A DNA stretch of 64,000 nucleotides from an uncultured Saccharospirillaceae bacterium (GCA_947503895.1 CANNFT010000008.1:1-64000), one strand, 5' to 3'; positions 8,494-19,332 are shown, numbered from the stretch's first letter. The notes: generated by a model not told the origin, from the sequence alone. Program-made: numbers and translations.

Positions 8494-9645
8494 ATGCTGA
8501 ATTTTAGTTTTCAAAATACAACGCACATTCATTTTGGTGAAGGCCAAATTCAAGCGATTGCAAAGGCCATCCCGTTGGACGCGAAAGTGTTGGTCACATA
8601 CGGTGGTGGCTCCATCAAATCTAACGGTGTTTACGATCAAGTTGCGAAGGCGTTAAAAGAACATACATGGCAGGAATTTTCAGGTATTGAGCCGAATCCT
8701 CAGTACGACACGCTTATGAAAGCCGTTCAACAAATAAAGGAAAACGAACTTGATTATGTCCTAGCCGTTGGCGGTGGTTCGGTCGTTGATGGCAGCAAGT
8801 TCATTGTGGCGGCCGCTCAATTTGAAGGCGAAGACCCGTGGGATATTCTAGCCAAGGGCAGCAAAGTGAAAGCTGCTCTGCCATTGGGCTGCGTGTTAAC
8901 TCTGCCGGCCACCGGCAGTGAGTCAAACACCGGCGCTGTGGTCACGCGAGATCGCAATAAACTCGCGTTCGGCAGCCCATTAGTACGTCCATTATTTGCG
9001 GTGTTGGACCCAGCTGTGACGTTAAGCTTATCGGAGCGTCAAGTGGGTAATGGCGTGGTAGATGCCTTTGTTCATGTTATGGAACAATATTTAACCTACC
9101 CAGTGAATGGACGAGTGCAAGACCGTTTCGCAGAAGGTCTATTGCAAACTTTGATCGAAGAAGGTCCAAAAGCGTTTAGTGACCCTGATGATTTAGATGT
9201 GAGAGCGAACATCATGTGGGCCGCAACGCAGGCGCTGAATGGTCTGATCGGTGCGGGTGTTCCTCAAGATTGGGGGACGCATATGATTGGTCATGAATTG
9301 ACTGGCTTATTTGGAATTGATCATGCTCGTACGTTATCCATTATTCTACCGGCCATGATGAAGGTGCGTCGTGAGCAAAAAGAAGCGAAGCTTCTGCAAT
9401 ATGCTGAACGGGTTTGGAATATTACCCAGGGAAGTGTGGATGAACGCATTGATGAAGCGATTCAGCAAACGGAAAACTTCTTCAGCCGTATGGGGTTACC
9501 AGTGCGTTTACGTGAAGTCGAACTCGGTGAAGAGAATGTTGCCGAAATTATCGAGCAGTTAACCAACCACGGAATGATTAAGTTGGGTGAGAAAAGGGAC
9601 GTCACGCCCGAAATCAGTGAACTAGTGGTTCGCACCGCTCTATAG
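8494..9645 (+). CDS. yqhD: iron-containing NADPH-dependent alcohol/aldehyde dehydrogenase (YqhD type)
   Basis: A 383-residue group III (Fe-ADH) dehydrogenase. It shows the NADPH-binding GGGSI and AVGGGSVVDGSK motifs, the PATGSE loop, and the metal ligands in the order D (VVDAFVH), H (same segment), H (THMIGHELTG) and H (IDHART). Length and motifs match E. coli YqhD, which reduces short-chain aldehydes using NADPH and helps detoxify them. AAGGGG lies 8 nt before the ATG. It is monocistronic. Exact substrate unknown. Confidence 0.93.
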   Translation: MLNFSFQNTTHIHFGEGQIQAIAKAIPLDAKVLVTYGGGSIKSNGVYDQVAKALKEHTWQEFSGIEPNPQYDTLMKAVQQIKENELDYVLAVGGGSVVDGSKFIVAAAQFEGEDPWDILAKGSKVKAALPLGCVLTLPATGSESNTGAVVTRDRNKLAFGSPLVRPLFAVLDPAVTLSLSERQVGNGVVDAFVHVMEQYLTYPVNGRVQDRFAEGLLQTLIEEGPKAFSDPDDLDVRANIMWAATQALNGLIGAGVPQDWGTHMIGHELTGLFGIDHARTLSIILPAMMKVRREQKEAKLLQYAERVWNITQGSVDERIDEAIQQTENFFSRMGLPVRLREVELGEENVAEIIEQLTNHGMIKLGEKRDVTPEISELVVRTAL

Positions 9646-10101
9646 GGCGATCATCACTAAGCTCATCAGCGCTTTCTACCTATGAGTACAGGGAGAAAAC
9701 GCTGACATTCCGTATGATTAGGCCGCCGTAATAATTGGTGGCCCTTATTTCTTTAATCATCCTCTGATGACACCCACTGAATACACGTCAATTTATAACA
9801 TATTGTTATTAAAGCATTGTATTTCATAGGAAAGAATGCGCATTTAACGCAGACACTTGAAGTCAAATACGATTATAAAATGCTTGAGTGACACCCGCCA
9901 TGCTTCAAGACACTCGCCAGTATTCAGTGAAATAGGACAATTATGTCTGATAATGGGCTTCTGTTTACGCCATATATGCATCGAAGCAAAAGAGGCCCTA
10001 GATTGGCAAAAGGGTGTCTAATACAGGGCGTGCTGAACTCACACTTGAATGTCACAGTGTCTTGGCTAAGGTTTATAGAGTGACTAAACAGTGCTCTCAA
10101 T
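9646..10101. other. intergenic region, no gene seen
   Basis: 456 bp between yqhD and the chemoreceptor gene. A weak inverted repeat (TCAGCGCTTTCT near 9666 with AGAAAACGCTGA near 9704) could stop yqhD transcription. No convincing reading frame on either strand. Confidence 0.5.
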
Positions 10102-11259
10102 ATGCCCATTCCATTTTTCAATCGTTCAAAACGTAATGAACAGTCGGAAGAAATTGAATCGCTGAAAAATACCGTCAGTGAACAGGCGCGTACAATAGAG
10201 AATTTACATCAAGCCCGAAATGCGTCGGATCATTGGTATAAATTTATTGGTGAAGTGATACAAGAGCATAAGACGCTTAATAGTCTTTTGTTCCAAAGCA
10301 TGTCATCTGTCAATGATATCCATGAAATGGTTGCGAACAACGCAGACACGCTCGGTTCTGAACGCAGTAAATTGAAAGAATCGGAAGCCACATTTGATCA
10401 AATTGGTATTATTCTGCAAAGCATTGGCAGCAATCTGGCGAACATTGATCAAAAAGCACTGAGTACTTCAGAAAGAATGCAGTCATTGGGGGAGTCAGCC
10501 AATAAAATTACGGATTTCATCGGGCAAATTGAAGGCATATCAGAGCAAACTAATCTTTTGGCACTCAATGCTGCCATTGAAGCGGCACGCGCAGGAGACC
10601 AAGGGCGTGGGTTTGCAGTAGTCGCCGATGAGGTGCGCACACTCGCTGGTCAAACCGGTAAAACCACGTTAGAAATCGCGAGCATTATTCAGGCGACCAA
10701 TTCTCATATATCGTCTATTGGCGAAGGTATAGAAGGCATACGGCAGGATGCTAGCAATTTAGCTGAAACGACGAATACCGTGACAGATGCGGTTAATTCT
10801 ATTACGGAATTATCCCGCAGTATGCATAACATCATTGGTCGATCGACCAATGAAAGTTATATTCAGATGGCCATGTTGTCTCATACGGTCTTTAAATCTC
10901 GTATATATGAATTCATTGCGACCGGAAATTTTGATGAGCAACATGTTATCAATATTCTAGATCCAAAACCCAGTCGGCTAGGGCGCTGGTATTACGACGG
11001 TCTTGGACAACAAACCTTTGGGCACTTGCAGTCGTACACCTCTTTAGAGAAGCCTTTAGAAAAAGTTCACCGTGCGGCATCTCAAGCGCTTCAGGCGCGC
11101 TTGGATAAAAAAGTCTCAGAAAAATTATCTGCATTGGCCAAAATGGAAGACAGTAGCGAGGTATTAATCAAAGGGTTATATCATCTAAATTCTGAACTGC
11201 AAGAGATGGCGGCGAATATCGTGCCGCAGTCAAACAACGATGAAGACGTCTTGTTTTAA
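10102..11259 (+). CDS. soluble methyl-accepting chemotaxis protein with a degenerate CZB domain
   Basis: 385 residues with no signal peptide or membrane segment. After a short coiled coil comes the signalling hairpin with the highly conserved tip ([20 protein letters not shown] then [15 protein letters not shown], about residues 145-190). The C-terminal ~110 residues resemble the chemoreceptor zinc-binding (CZB) domain: [31 protein letters not shown]. Usual ligands are His/Cys/His/His; here the Cys before LGRW is Ser and the first His of PHxxVH is Leu, leaving two His. No good ribosome-binding site is visible. Its stop codon overlaps that of the convergent gene. Confidence 0.88.
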   Translation: MPIPFFNRSKRNEQSEEIESLKNTVSEQARTIENLHQARNASDHWYKFIGEVIQEHKTLNSLLFQSMSSVNDIHEMVANNADTLGSERSKLKESEATFDQIGIILQSIGSNLANIDQKALSTSERMQSLGESANKITDFIGQIEGISEQTNLLALNAAIEAARAGDQGRGFAVVADEVRTLAGQTGKTTLEIASIIQATNSHISSIGEGIEGIRQDASNLAETTNTVTDAVNSITELSRSMHNIIGRSTNESYIQMAMLSHTVFKSRIYEFIATGNFDEQHVINILDPKPSRLGRWYYDGLGQQTFGHLQSYTSLEKPLEKVHRAASQALQARLDKKVSEKLSALAKMEDSSEVLIKGLYHLNSELQEMAANIVPQSNNDEDVLF

Positions 11260-12149
11260 TCGAATGTATTGATTTGCCTCACCGATAAGAAATGATTCTT
11301 GACGTAAGTAATTTCCTTCTCTAGTTGCTCGCGATATAAGTTAAGCCTATTTTTATCGATAGGTAGCCAAAACGGTGCAAATGGTATGGCAGACGTATTG
11401 GCGTAACTTACCATTTTTTGTGCACGCGCTAACTTTTCTTGATCGATATCTTCTCTGACGAGCATCATTAAATGGCTTTTAGGCGAGAATGTCTGAATGA
11501 CTCGCATTTTGGTACCCACTTGCTCTTCGACAATATTCAAAATATTCACGGCGATGACGCCTGCTGCTGCGCGACCCGTAATAACTTCGGAGAAGACGTG
11601 ATTATGCCGGCCCATATAGTTAAAAGATCGATTAACTCCCATTTTATTTTTCATAAAAATGTCCGCTTGAACGGATACAATTGAAAGGGGATCTGGGGCG
11701 ACGATGATTTCATTGGCGATGTCTGATAGTGAAAAGAAAGCACTTTTTTCTCTGACAAAAATGACCGACTCAACGTCTTTCTTATCGAAGGCGATCATAT
11801 TAAGTCGTCCTTGCTCCCTCAAATAATATGCGATGTGCGCAGGTGCAATCAGTAAATCAAATTTGCCTGAAATGGCGTCAACAATAAAACTCTCGTAGCT
11901 GGCGGATGATTTGAATTCTAAATATGCGCTGTCGTTAGCGCCCTCTTCTCTGAATAAATTTGCCCATAGTTGAACGGCATTGGAAGAGGCGAGTGGTAAT
12001 AGACCGATGATTAATTTGGGTGGGTTATTCTCGATGGTATTTTGTTGGTCGGAAAAAACGGAGGGATCACCGCTAGCGTAACTTGGATAAAAAAGGAAAA
12101 TACACACATATAAAAACGCTAAATGACGAGTGATTCGCGAGTAATCCAT
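11256..12149 (-). CDS. PhnD/SsuA-like periplasmic binding protein
   Basis: 297 residues: signal peptide ([18 protein letters not shown]), then a fold typical of phosphate/phosphonate-type binding proteins: [40 protein letters not shown], and a C-terminal [20 protein letters not shown]. No transporter partners adjoin it. In many gammaproteobacteria such solitary proteins act as sensors rather than in uptake; here that is inference. AGGAC precedes the ATG. Convergent with the chemoreceptor gene. Confidence 0.8.
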   Translation of the reverse strand: MDYSRITRHLAFLYVCIFLFYPSYASGDPSVFSDQQNTIENNPPKLIIGLLPLASSNAVQLWANLFREEGANDSAYLEFKSSASYESFIVDAISGKFDLLIAPAHIAYYLREQGRLNMIAFDKKDVESVIFVREKSAFFSLSDIANEIIVAPDPLSIVSVQADIFMKNKMGVNRSFNYMGRHNHVFSEVITGRAAAGVIAVNILNIVEEQVGTKMRVIQTFSPKSHLMMLVREDIDQEKLARAQKMVSYANTSAIPFAPFWLPIDKNRLNLYREQLEKEITYVKNHFLSVRQINTFD

Positions 12150-12865
12150 AATGTCCTATTTTACCTAAACAATATATGACTATCTGAGTAACGGAGTTTA
12201 ATCTTTTCTCAGGGCGAAATACTTCTATTTCAAAATCATCATAATAAACCGGTCTCTAAAATATAGACGACTAAACATCAGTATGCCTAGTGTTGATGTG
12301 TGGGTAATGATTGCGCCTTTTATTTAGGGCTCATTAAGAGTTTTATTCTGATTGACTTAATTTACGTTTGAAGTGGCTTGGTTTGCAACTGGATAGCACA
12401 GCCAAAAATCAATATAAAGGCATCTCTATAAAGTCAATTTGACGTTCGGCTCAGGCTTCGTTTAAACGCCTAAATCCATGCAGTCTTGCGCGATTCCTGT
12501 AGCGCTTTAATGTTATGCGGTCTTTGCAGTGGGCAGTCTGTATGAAACAGATTAATTGACGGGTCCTTTCCAAAGAGACTGTTCTTAGAATAAAGGTGAG
12601 TGAATGCCATGTGTGACTCAATATGTGTAACTTATTCAACGTAATGTTGCACGAATTAAAAGCTCAATCATGACGTCAATAAAACCACTACATAATAAGT
12701 CTAATACTAATATCCGTTTTATAGAGGTATCAGACTTTATTCACTTTTAGGCAGACAAAAATAAAGTAAAAACAGAGGCGCTACAAAAACACTAAAAAAC
12801 CATTTCCGTATAGATAATATTAATAATAAAAAACGCCAACTGACCGTGCTATTAAGGATTCATCA
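12150..12865. other. AT-rich intergenic region with a half copy of the MITE-like repeat
   Basis: 716 bp upstream of the RPE65-type gene. It contains the repeat at 12419-12459 described separately and otherwise no credible gene on either strand. The promoter of the downstream operon should lie in the AT-rich last 150 bp. Confidence 0.55.
12419..12459 (+). repeat. left-arm copy of the MITE-like element
   Basis: Matches 20212-20252 at 36 of 41 positions, starting GGCATCTCTNTAAAGTCAAT. No matching right arm was found downstream, so this is a partial or diverged copy. Confidence 0.7.
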
Positions 12866-14710
12866 ATGAAGAGAAGATCATTTTTAAAAGCGGCTGGAGT
12901 GGTTTCCGCAGCTCCCGCCGCGACATTGTCACCATTGTCTCAAGCTGACGATACCAGTTTTCCTAATTCCATAATGAATAGCAGTTTGCAACCCTCGTCA
13001 GGAAAGCTTGAGGTAATGGCGGGGCAATTACCCTCAGATATTTTTGGCCATGTTTTGATGGCAGAGGGTATACCGATGGAGAGAAATCATCTCACCCCGA
13101 ATGGGCGAGGTGCGCTTACTCGATTCGACTTTAGTCAAGATGGCGTGAATTTCACCCGTAAAATGATAAATACACCCTCTGCCATCATGCAAGAGCATGC
13201 AACCGGACTGTTTGATAAGTTTCATTTACTCGGCGGCACCGTTTATTACAGCCCCAACATGGGATTTATGAATTACTGCAATACGGCACCAAACAATATG
13301 GGAAATAATCGGTTTGCACTCAGTTATGAGGGAGGTGTTCCATTTGAATTTGATGCCAGTACTTTAGAGTTAGTCACGCCGATTGGAAATCAAAATGAAT
13401 GGCGCTCTTCATTACCGCCTATTGCAGATGTGTTCACACCAAATAAATGGCTGTTCCCTCAAGTGAGAACAACCGGCCATCCATTTTTTGATATTGAACA
13501 GTCGCAATGTTACACCATTAACTACGGGGGTAATGCTGGAGAATCAGGTCTCAAAGACGGATTTATTCGCCTGATTCGGTGGGATATGGCTGGAGCATTC
13601 GAACACTGGAATATTATTGATCGTAAGGGTAAAAATGCCTACATTGCAGCGACATCTCATTCCTTGGGGGTGACGCGGAACCATATCTTGATATTTCAAA
13701 CAGCGGCTTTTGTGGAAAACTCCCGCATAATGGGTTTTAAATCCGTCACGCCGCAAAATCATACCACGCCAGTTTGGATCATACGCAAAGCAGATTTAGT
13801 CGAAGGTCATGATACGGTGATTGCAGACTATCTAGAACTGGATTTTGATACCTCTGACATTATGTGCAACTACGATGATTGGGGAGATGAAATCACCCTC
13901 TATGGCCAATACTTAGGTGCGATGGATAAATCTGAACAACAATTTAATTGGGAGCGATTGCAATTTGGTGGTCGCGTCAGTTCTGAAATTGCAGGTTGTC
14001 CGGTCGCACCCGTCGATGTTGGTGGTTTAGTTCGTGCGCGAATTAAGGTTCATCCTACTTCAGTAGAAGAAATTCACGCCGACTTTACCGTCACGCGTGA
14101 TGAAAACACAATGTGGGATTTAAATGATCCCGCGTACCGAGGTCATTTTCAATTTCCAGAAACATTTGAGCATATCTATTGGGCCGCTATCGGCTACCGT
14201 CCCCAACACTTGGTCAAGCGCGTTGCAGATGCGTACGAAGACTACCCTAATCGTGTTTATCGCAATAACACATTACCCAAGCGGGAAATTCCTTCAGCAT
14301 TAATTCATATTGATTGTCGAACCATGAATGTAGCAGATCAGTATATTTTCCCTGAAGATTGCGTCATGCGTACGCCACAATTTATGAATCGTCCTGGGTC
14401 AACAGCTCAAGATGATGGCTATATATTTACCGCTGTGGTTCGAAAGTATCCGACGGGCCAATCCTCAATTGGAAAAGAAATCTGGATATTTGATGCTCAG
14501 TATCTTTCACAAGGTCCAATTTGTATTTTAGCCAGTCGTGATTTGAATTTCGCGACGACAAATCACGCGCTTTGGGTGTCGAGTATAGGGCCTCGGCCAA
14601 CCGGTATTTATCGATCTGATATGGTGGATTTCTTACGTGAAAAAATGCCTTCGCATAGTCGTAATGTACGTGAAGCACTACAAAGTCATGTTTTTCCAAA
14701 ATTTGGTTAG
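12866..14710 (+). CDS. exported carotenoid oxygenase (RPE65 family)
   Basis: 614 residues beginning with a twin-arginine-type signal (MKRRSFLKAAG then a hydrophobic stretch ending SQA). The mature part resembles RPE65/carotenoid cleavage oxygenases: LPSDIFGHVLMAEGIPMERN, GALTRFDF, then candidate iron ligands in TGHPFFDIEQ, TSHSLGVTRNHILIF, LIHIDCRTM and a late NHALWV. The family uses Fe(II) held by four His to split C=C bonds of carotenoids or stilbenes. Export by Tat with metal loaded in the cytoplasm would fit. AAGGA lies 8 nt before the ATG. The FAD oxidase gene follows 180 bp later on the same strand, suggesting a shared pathway. Substrate unknown. Confidence 0.85.
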   Translation: MKRRSFLKAAGVVSAAPAATLSPLSQADDTSFPNSIMNSSLQPSSGKLEVMAGQLPSDIFGHVLMAEGIPMERNHLTPNGRGALTRFDFSQDGVNFTRKMINTPSAIMQEHATGLFDKFHLLGGTVYYSPNMGFMNYCNTAPNNMGNNRFALSYEGGVPFEFDASTLELVTPIGNQNEWRSSLPPIADVFTPNKWLFPQVRTTGHPFFDIEQSQCYTINYGGNAGESGLKDGFIRLIRWDMAGAFEHWNIIDRKGKNAYIAATSHSLGVTRNHILIFQTAAFVENSRIMGFKSVTPQNHTTPVWIIRKADLVEGHDTVIADYLELDFDTSDIMCNYDDWGDEITLYGQYLGAMDKSEQQFNWERLQFGGRVSSEIAGCPVAPVDVGGLVRARIKVHPTSVEEIHADFTVTRDENTMWDLNDPAYRGHFQFPETFEHIYWAAIGYRPQHLVKRVADAYEDYPNRVYRNNTLPKREIPSALIHIDCRTMNVADQYIFPEDCVMRTPQFMNRPGSTAQDDGYIFTAVVRKYPTGQSSIGKEIWIFDAQYLSQGPICILASRDLNFATTNHALWVSSIGPRPTGIYRSDMVDFLREKMPSHSRNVREALQSHVFPKFG

Positions 14711-14890
14711 TCGCTAAGAGGCTTAATTTAACTTAGTAGCGCATTCGTTGAATTCAATCAAGCTGAAGTCGGCTTTGAGCTAATTGAATGCAAATAATAA
14801 AACAGTCAAACCATCTTTGGTTTTTCTATAACTGAAATGTATTTATCGCGATACATTCATAAAGTGTCCAACATCAAAAGGAGATCGGAC

Positions 14891-16510
14891 ATGCTGTTAA
14901 AGAAACCGTTTATGGCTATTATGTTGTTAGTCTTATTGCTCGGCAGTGCATTTACGCTGTACTCACTGGAAAACGAAGACCTTACTATTAATAATTATCA
15001 AGGCACATTCGAGTGCTTCCCTGGGGTAATTTATGACCCTCATACCGTAGAAGAAGTGCAACAAATTGTACGGAATGCACTGGCTGACGGTAAAACCGTG
15101 ATGGCAGGAAATCGTAAATTTTCTAGCCAAATTGATGCTGCCTGTACCGATAGCGGACAAGTACAGATATCGCTGAAAAATATGGATAATATTTTACAGT
15201 TCGACGCAGCGGCTAAAACGGTAACTGTACAAGCGGGTATGCGATTTAATATCCTTAATGACTTTTTAAGGGAACAGCAATTAGCTGTCAATATGGTCAC
15301 TGAGCTGGGTACCTTTTCGGTCGGCGGAATGCTCGGCAGTGGCACGCACGGCTCTACATTACAGAAGCCCAGTAATATGCTGGCAGATTATGTGACCGAA
15401 ATGAAAATGGTTGATGGATTAGGAGATGTTCGCGTGCTCACCGGCGAGGCATTAAATGCCGCACGGGTGAACCTTGGCGTGCTGGGCGTAGTGGTAGAAG
15501 TGACCATTCAACTTGAAGACGCATTTAAAGTCAGGGCTGATGTGAATGGCTATAAAGATGATTCCAACCTTGAAAACGTCATTCTCGATCTTGCTCGTGA
15601 CAATTACTCCGCCAATATCGCGTGGTTTCCGGGTTTAGGGCGTTACGCGACGACAACTTATAATGAAGTGCCGCTTGATACGCCAGGCAATGCTTTTAAT
15701 GCGCAAGCGAATGTTTCTTCTATACAAGAATATTTCTTTGGTCTGCTATTTGATGGCCTACATGAAGTAAATGGAACCGGCTTGCAATGCTTTGTCGCGA
15801 AATTAAGATACGGTGCAAGAGATAGCTCATATTTTCGCGATTTAAATACCAATTTTGTGAAAAGAAACCCTGTCGGCCACTCAGATCAAATGCAGTACTT
15901 TGGTTGCCGCGAAGAAGACCAATGTGTTTGGGACAGGTTGCCGATTGCACTTCAAGAAGTGGCTATCCCCATCGAAGAATTACCCAACTGGATATCGGAT
16001 GTTCGTCAGATTCTCGCAAAACATGAAAAAACGTGCTTCCCATTGAACGGTATTTATTTCCGCTTTGGTAAAGCATCACCAAGTTATTTGGGGATGAGTG
16101 CTGGTCGTGACACCGCCTATTTAGGGATTGAATACACCTTGCGGCAGGAAGGCGAAGCAGTACCTAAAAACTACTTCGTCAATTTAGAAATAGAGCAAAT
16201 GTCCATTCGTAAATATAACGCTCGTCCTCACTGGGGTAAAAACTCAGTTGCTATATTTGAGAATATGCCCTCTAAATTTGAAAAGTGGGATGACTTTCTA
16301 GCGTTCAAAGCCGAAATGGATCCTCATAATATTTTTACGAATGAGTTTTGGAAGCGAGCAAGTGGTGAAATCCCGTTATCCGATTACATGACCGCAGGAT
16401 GCAATGAGCGAGGTGAATGTTATTGCCAAACGGATGCACATTGCGAGACAGGGTCAACTTGTCAACCGGGGAAATGGTATGGAGGATCAAATATCTGTAT
16501 GAAACCCTAA
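14891..16510 (+). CDS. exported FAD-linked oxidase with Cys-rich tail
   Basis: 539 residues from the ATG at 14891, which has an ideal ribosome-binding site (AAAGGAG, 8 nt); the frame is open from 14837 without one. A signal anchor (FMAIMLLVLLLGSAF) is followed by a PCMH/VAO-type FAD domain: YDPHTVEEVQQIV, LGTFSVGGMLGSGTHGST, then GVVVEVTIQL. The middle resembles sugar-lactone oxidases (ALO-like). The last ~45 residues add a six-Cys segment (GCNERGECYCQTDAHC then TC and IC) like an EGF-type or disulfide knot, unusual for the family. Likely works outside the cytoplasm with the RPE65-type oxygenase upstream (inference). Confidence 0.85.
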   Translation: MLLKKPFMAIMLLVLLLGSAFTLYSLENEDLTINNYQGTFECFPGVIYDPHTVEEVQQIVRNALADGKTVMAGNRKFSSQIDAACTDSGQVQISLKNMDNILQFDAAAKTVTVQAGMRFNILNDFLREQQLAVNMVTELGTFSVGGMLGSGTHGSTLQKPSNMLADYVTEMKMVDGLGDVRVLTGEALNAARVNLGVLGVVVEVTIQLEDAFKVRADVNGYKDDSNLENVILDLARDNYSANIAWFPGLGRYATTTYNEVPLDTPGNAFNAQANVSSIQEYFFGLLFDGLHEVNGTGLQCFVAKLRYGARDSSYFRDLNTNFVKRNPVGHSDQMQYFGCREEDQCVWDRLPIALQEVAIPIEELPNWISDVRQILAKHEKTCFPLNGIYFRFGKASPSYLGMSAGRDTAYLGIEYTLRQEGEAVPKNYFVNLEIEQMSIRKYNARPHWGKNSVAIFENMPSKFEKWDDFLAFKAEMDPHNIFTNEFWKRASGEIPLSDYMTAGCNERGECYCQTDAHCETGSTCQPGKWYGGSNICMKP

Positions 16511-17124
16511 CATTAATAAAGGCCACGGGAACGACTGCTTTCCGTGGCTTGACTATTAAAGAGATAAGCCTGGACTCGTTCTGATAAACTGAAATTAAAA
16601 ATAAAATTTAATCAAAGGTATTTAGGCTTTCCTACGAAATAACACCGTTATATGCAATCCTAATCCAATCTCAATTCATGAATTCAGGCTTCATATTAAA
16701 AAATACTATATGGTGTTGGGTAGTATGATGCACTAAAAGATAATGTTCATGATCTCTTTATCAATTTTTATTCGAGTTTTTCGCAGAGTTATTGAGGATA
16801 TTTAAATAAATCGATTGCGGTCTGAACAGTTCGTTAAAGCTATTAAAGTTTAACTTAACAAGCGCTTAATGGAATAGGGCTGTAATGCTGTGTGGTGTTA
16901 CAGTCAAATTGCATTGACTATATTTGCCCATAACGATTGGTCGACATCTTGCTAAAAGAGATGAGGATACAATAATTATTAAAACGTTGCAGTTGATAAT
17001 ATTCAGCCGAAAAACAACTGAGAGTTGGACTAACTTCAGGCAAATAGAGGTGGTAAAAGCGACTCTCAGATTAGAGTCGCTTAATGTTTAATAACGTTAG
17101 GATAGTAGTGCTAATGCCCCATTT
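16511..17124. other. intergenic region with two hairpins
   Basis: 614 bp, AT-rich. The first hairpin (GCCACGG at 16522-16528 with CCGTGGC at 16542-16548) follows the FAD oxidase gene and may terminate it. The second (17057-17082) belongs to the gene on the other strand. No gene seen between. Confidence 0.55.
17053..17082 (-). terminator. terminator of the secreted-protein gene 17125-18174
   Basis: A 10-bp perfect stem (AAGCGACTCT with AGAGTCGCTT) followed on the minus strand by TTTT. It lies 43 bp after the stop of the minus-strand gene. Confidence 0.75.
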
Positions 17125-18174
17125 TTACTGACACCCCTTATCTCCTGAAAATTCTAGTAGTCCTTGATTAAAATACGACGTTTCAACCAGTTTATTGTGT
17201 TTAAAAACTTGAACCTCTATTTTAGCGTTCATTGTTTTCATCGGTGCATCGGAAGCATTAAATATCACTACCCCGGGAAACTCAGAATCATAGAAATCGC
17301 TCGGAGCAGCGTGAGCATTGACTATCAATTTTTTTCCAAGCCCTTTAATTTCTAGATGTAAGCTGCCTGCACAAGCGTCGATAATGCGCTTAACACCAAG
17401 TCCCTTCAAAGTAGGTAAATAGGTCACATCTTGATTTTCGGAGATATATCGCGCGGTCCAAAATTCCAATGGTATGCCAGAATCTGATCCTGTGACTGCC
17501 ATAATTTTCTGTTTTTCCTCAGTCCCGAGTACATAGGTAAACCCGCTGCTATAATCCGTATACCAGGTTTTATCAATGTAAATAGTTCCAATTCCATTAA
17601 ATTTATATTGGTCAGATGAATATGTGTAATTTGAAGGATTACCCATACTAAAAATAAACCATCGGTTCTTAACATTTGGAAAATCAGCTAGAAATAAAAA
17701 TGGGCTCCTTCCAGGATTATAATCAGACCAGTAATGTGTATAATCGTCTGTCCAATTTGCAGAAACTTTGACGTCGGGAAGATTTAGGTCGATGTTGTTT
17801 TCATTCGCTGTTACAACTCCTGGTGCTTCAAATCGAAAACCATAGTCGTAAAACGCTTGGTCTGATGCGGCATAGACTTCGTCAAGGTAATAATCAAAAA
17901 TTTCAGTTTTACCATCCAGTGCTGTATAAACTACATGAATAAAACCTTTATAAAGGTTTTTACTCGTGTCTGAATCGTTTTGTTCACCGACTAGTTCGTA
18001 CGTATGTAAGCCTATTTTAAAGTAACCAACATTAGGGTCATTAATATAGTACAACCATTGCTCAGCCCAAGGTTGAGTTGGGAATTCATGAGGCTGCATA
18101 TCTTTTAAAGTAGTTGCGACGGCGTTTGTGCTAATAACAAACACGAAGCTGATTAGAAGTTGCTTGTATCTCAC
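17125..18174 (-). CDS. secreted protein, possibly AttH/CrtC/tocopherol-cyclase-like
   Basis: The frame opens at 18210, but a GTG at 18174 has a proper ribosome-binding site (AAAGGA, 7 nt), while the upstream ATG abuts its AGAGGA. From GTG the protein has 349 residues with a signal peptide (QLLISFVFVISTNAVA). The mature part is rich in Trp and Tyr: WAEQWLYYINDPNVGYFKIG, HYWSDYNPGRSPFLFLADFP, GTIYIDKTWYTDYSSGFTYV. That pattern recalls the AttH/CrtC (hydroxyneurosporene synthase) and tocopherol cyclase beta-barrel fold, but the match is by eye and weak. Its position beside an RPE65-type oxygenase makes a role with isoprenoid-like molecules thinkable. Convergent with the FAD oxidase. Confidence 0.7.
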   Translation of the reverse strand: MRYKQLLISFVFVISTNAVATTLKDMQPHEFPTQPWAEQWLYYINDPNVGYFKIGLHTYELVGEQNDSDTSKNLYKGFIHVVYTALDGKTEIFDYYLDEVYAASDQAFYDYGFRFEAPGVVTANENNIDLNLPDVKVSANWTDDYTHYWSDYNPGRSPFLFLADFPNVKNRWFIFSMGNPSNYTYSSDQYKFNGIGTIYIDKTWYTDYSSGFTYVLGTEEKQKIMAVTGSDSGIPLEFWTARYISENQDVTYLPTLKGLGVKRIIDACAGSLHLEIKGLGKKLIVNAHAAPSDFYDSEFPGVVIFNASDAPMKTMNAKIEVQVFKHNKLVETSYFNQGLLEFSGDKGCQ

Positions 18175-19332
18175 GGCCAATCCTTTTGATAATAATATTA
18201 GTTGTCTCATTCCTCTTGCTCAGTCTTCGACTACATTAATTATTACCTCGCACTACATTTAGGCAATAACTCACCTTATGAGCAAAAAAGGAAATTCATT
18301 TAAGCCCAAAACAAATTACTATTCAAATACAGTCTAAAGTGCAAGTAAGAAATTTTAAATTGGACCAGACAACGTCACGCTCTTGATTATTCTTAGCCTG
18401 ATCCGACGAGATTGATCAAAAAAGAATTCATCTTTAATGAGTGCTTCCAAAACAAGCACTTACAAGGCGATGTCTTTCTGAATACGGAATTTTTCAGAAG
18501 AGTATTGGGAGTATTAATTTTTGCCGAATCAAATTGAACTTGTATTTACGAGGATCAGACTAGATCCACCAAAAATAGGAGTTGCATTAGCTAGATCATC
18601 ATGCTGACGATAGTACAGAATTTAATGGAAGCAGCATTCGAAATGCTGGCACAGATTACGTTGGTATAGCCTATTAGCGAATGTTATGGGTGGGGGTAAT
18701 ATTCAGCAATAGCACATGAAATTTACAGTGTGATAGGGGTGTATCTTAATGCGCCACACCAGATATGACGATGGCTCGTACTTTTTTTTCGTTCTGACAC
18801 AGTCAGTTAGTTGGGGTTAGCTTGATTTAAAGTGGAGATGCGGGAAGGGAAGGGCCAGATTAGACTGCATCGGTGCTTTGTGGTGAGGTTTCAGGCGCGA
18901 TAATTGGATCATATACTGGTCGATGGAACTGTCTAATTTACGAACTTGTCTGTTCCTGCGTTTACGAATCTTCGAATACAGCGAGGAAATACAGCATTTA
19001 CTGAGTTTCTGGCTATGTAGGCCTAATATTTTGACCGCAGGAATAGTGTGTCACCTTGTTTCTTAAGATCCTTTCTACCTACCTGAGACTTCCCATCTGT
19101 TGCTGTGTTTGGTGGTGAAAAAGCCTATATGAAATCTATGAACGCTGAAATAGCGCTTAATTTATTCGCCTTTGGGCGACTAAAGGAGTCGATTCATCTG
19201 GAGCAGGGGTTATTGGAATTTAGCGGTCGATTCGCCTGCAGTGACATTGTAAGCCCATGATTTTATTGGACTTTTTTGCACGGTATTGGAAATGAAGATG
19301 AAGGCAGGCTTAGCTGTTAAATTAGCAGGCAT
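18175..19332. other. 1.2-kb region without a recognisable gene
   Basis: No frame longer than about 75 codons with a plausible start on either strand. A 7-bp-stem hairpin (AGTGCTT/AAGCACT, 18440-18460) and an uneven base composition suggest decayed sequence. I could not identify the origin of any fragment. Confidence 0.5.

Noticed and set aside
12451..12639. 62-codon minus-strand frame over the partial MITE-like copy
   Set aside because: It lies in repeat sequence, has no ribosome-binding site and resembles no protein.
18817..19050. Minus-strand open stretch of about 75 codons rich in Lys/Arg
   Set aside because: No start codon in a sensible place, no ribosome-binding site and no recognisable family.
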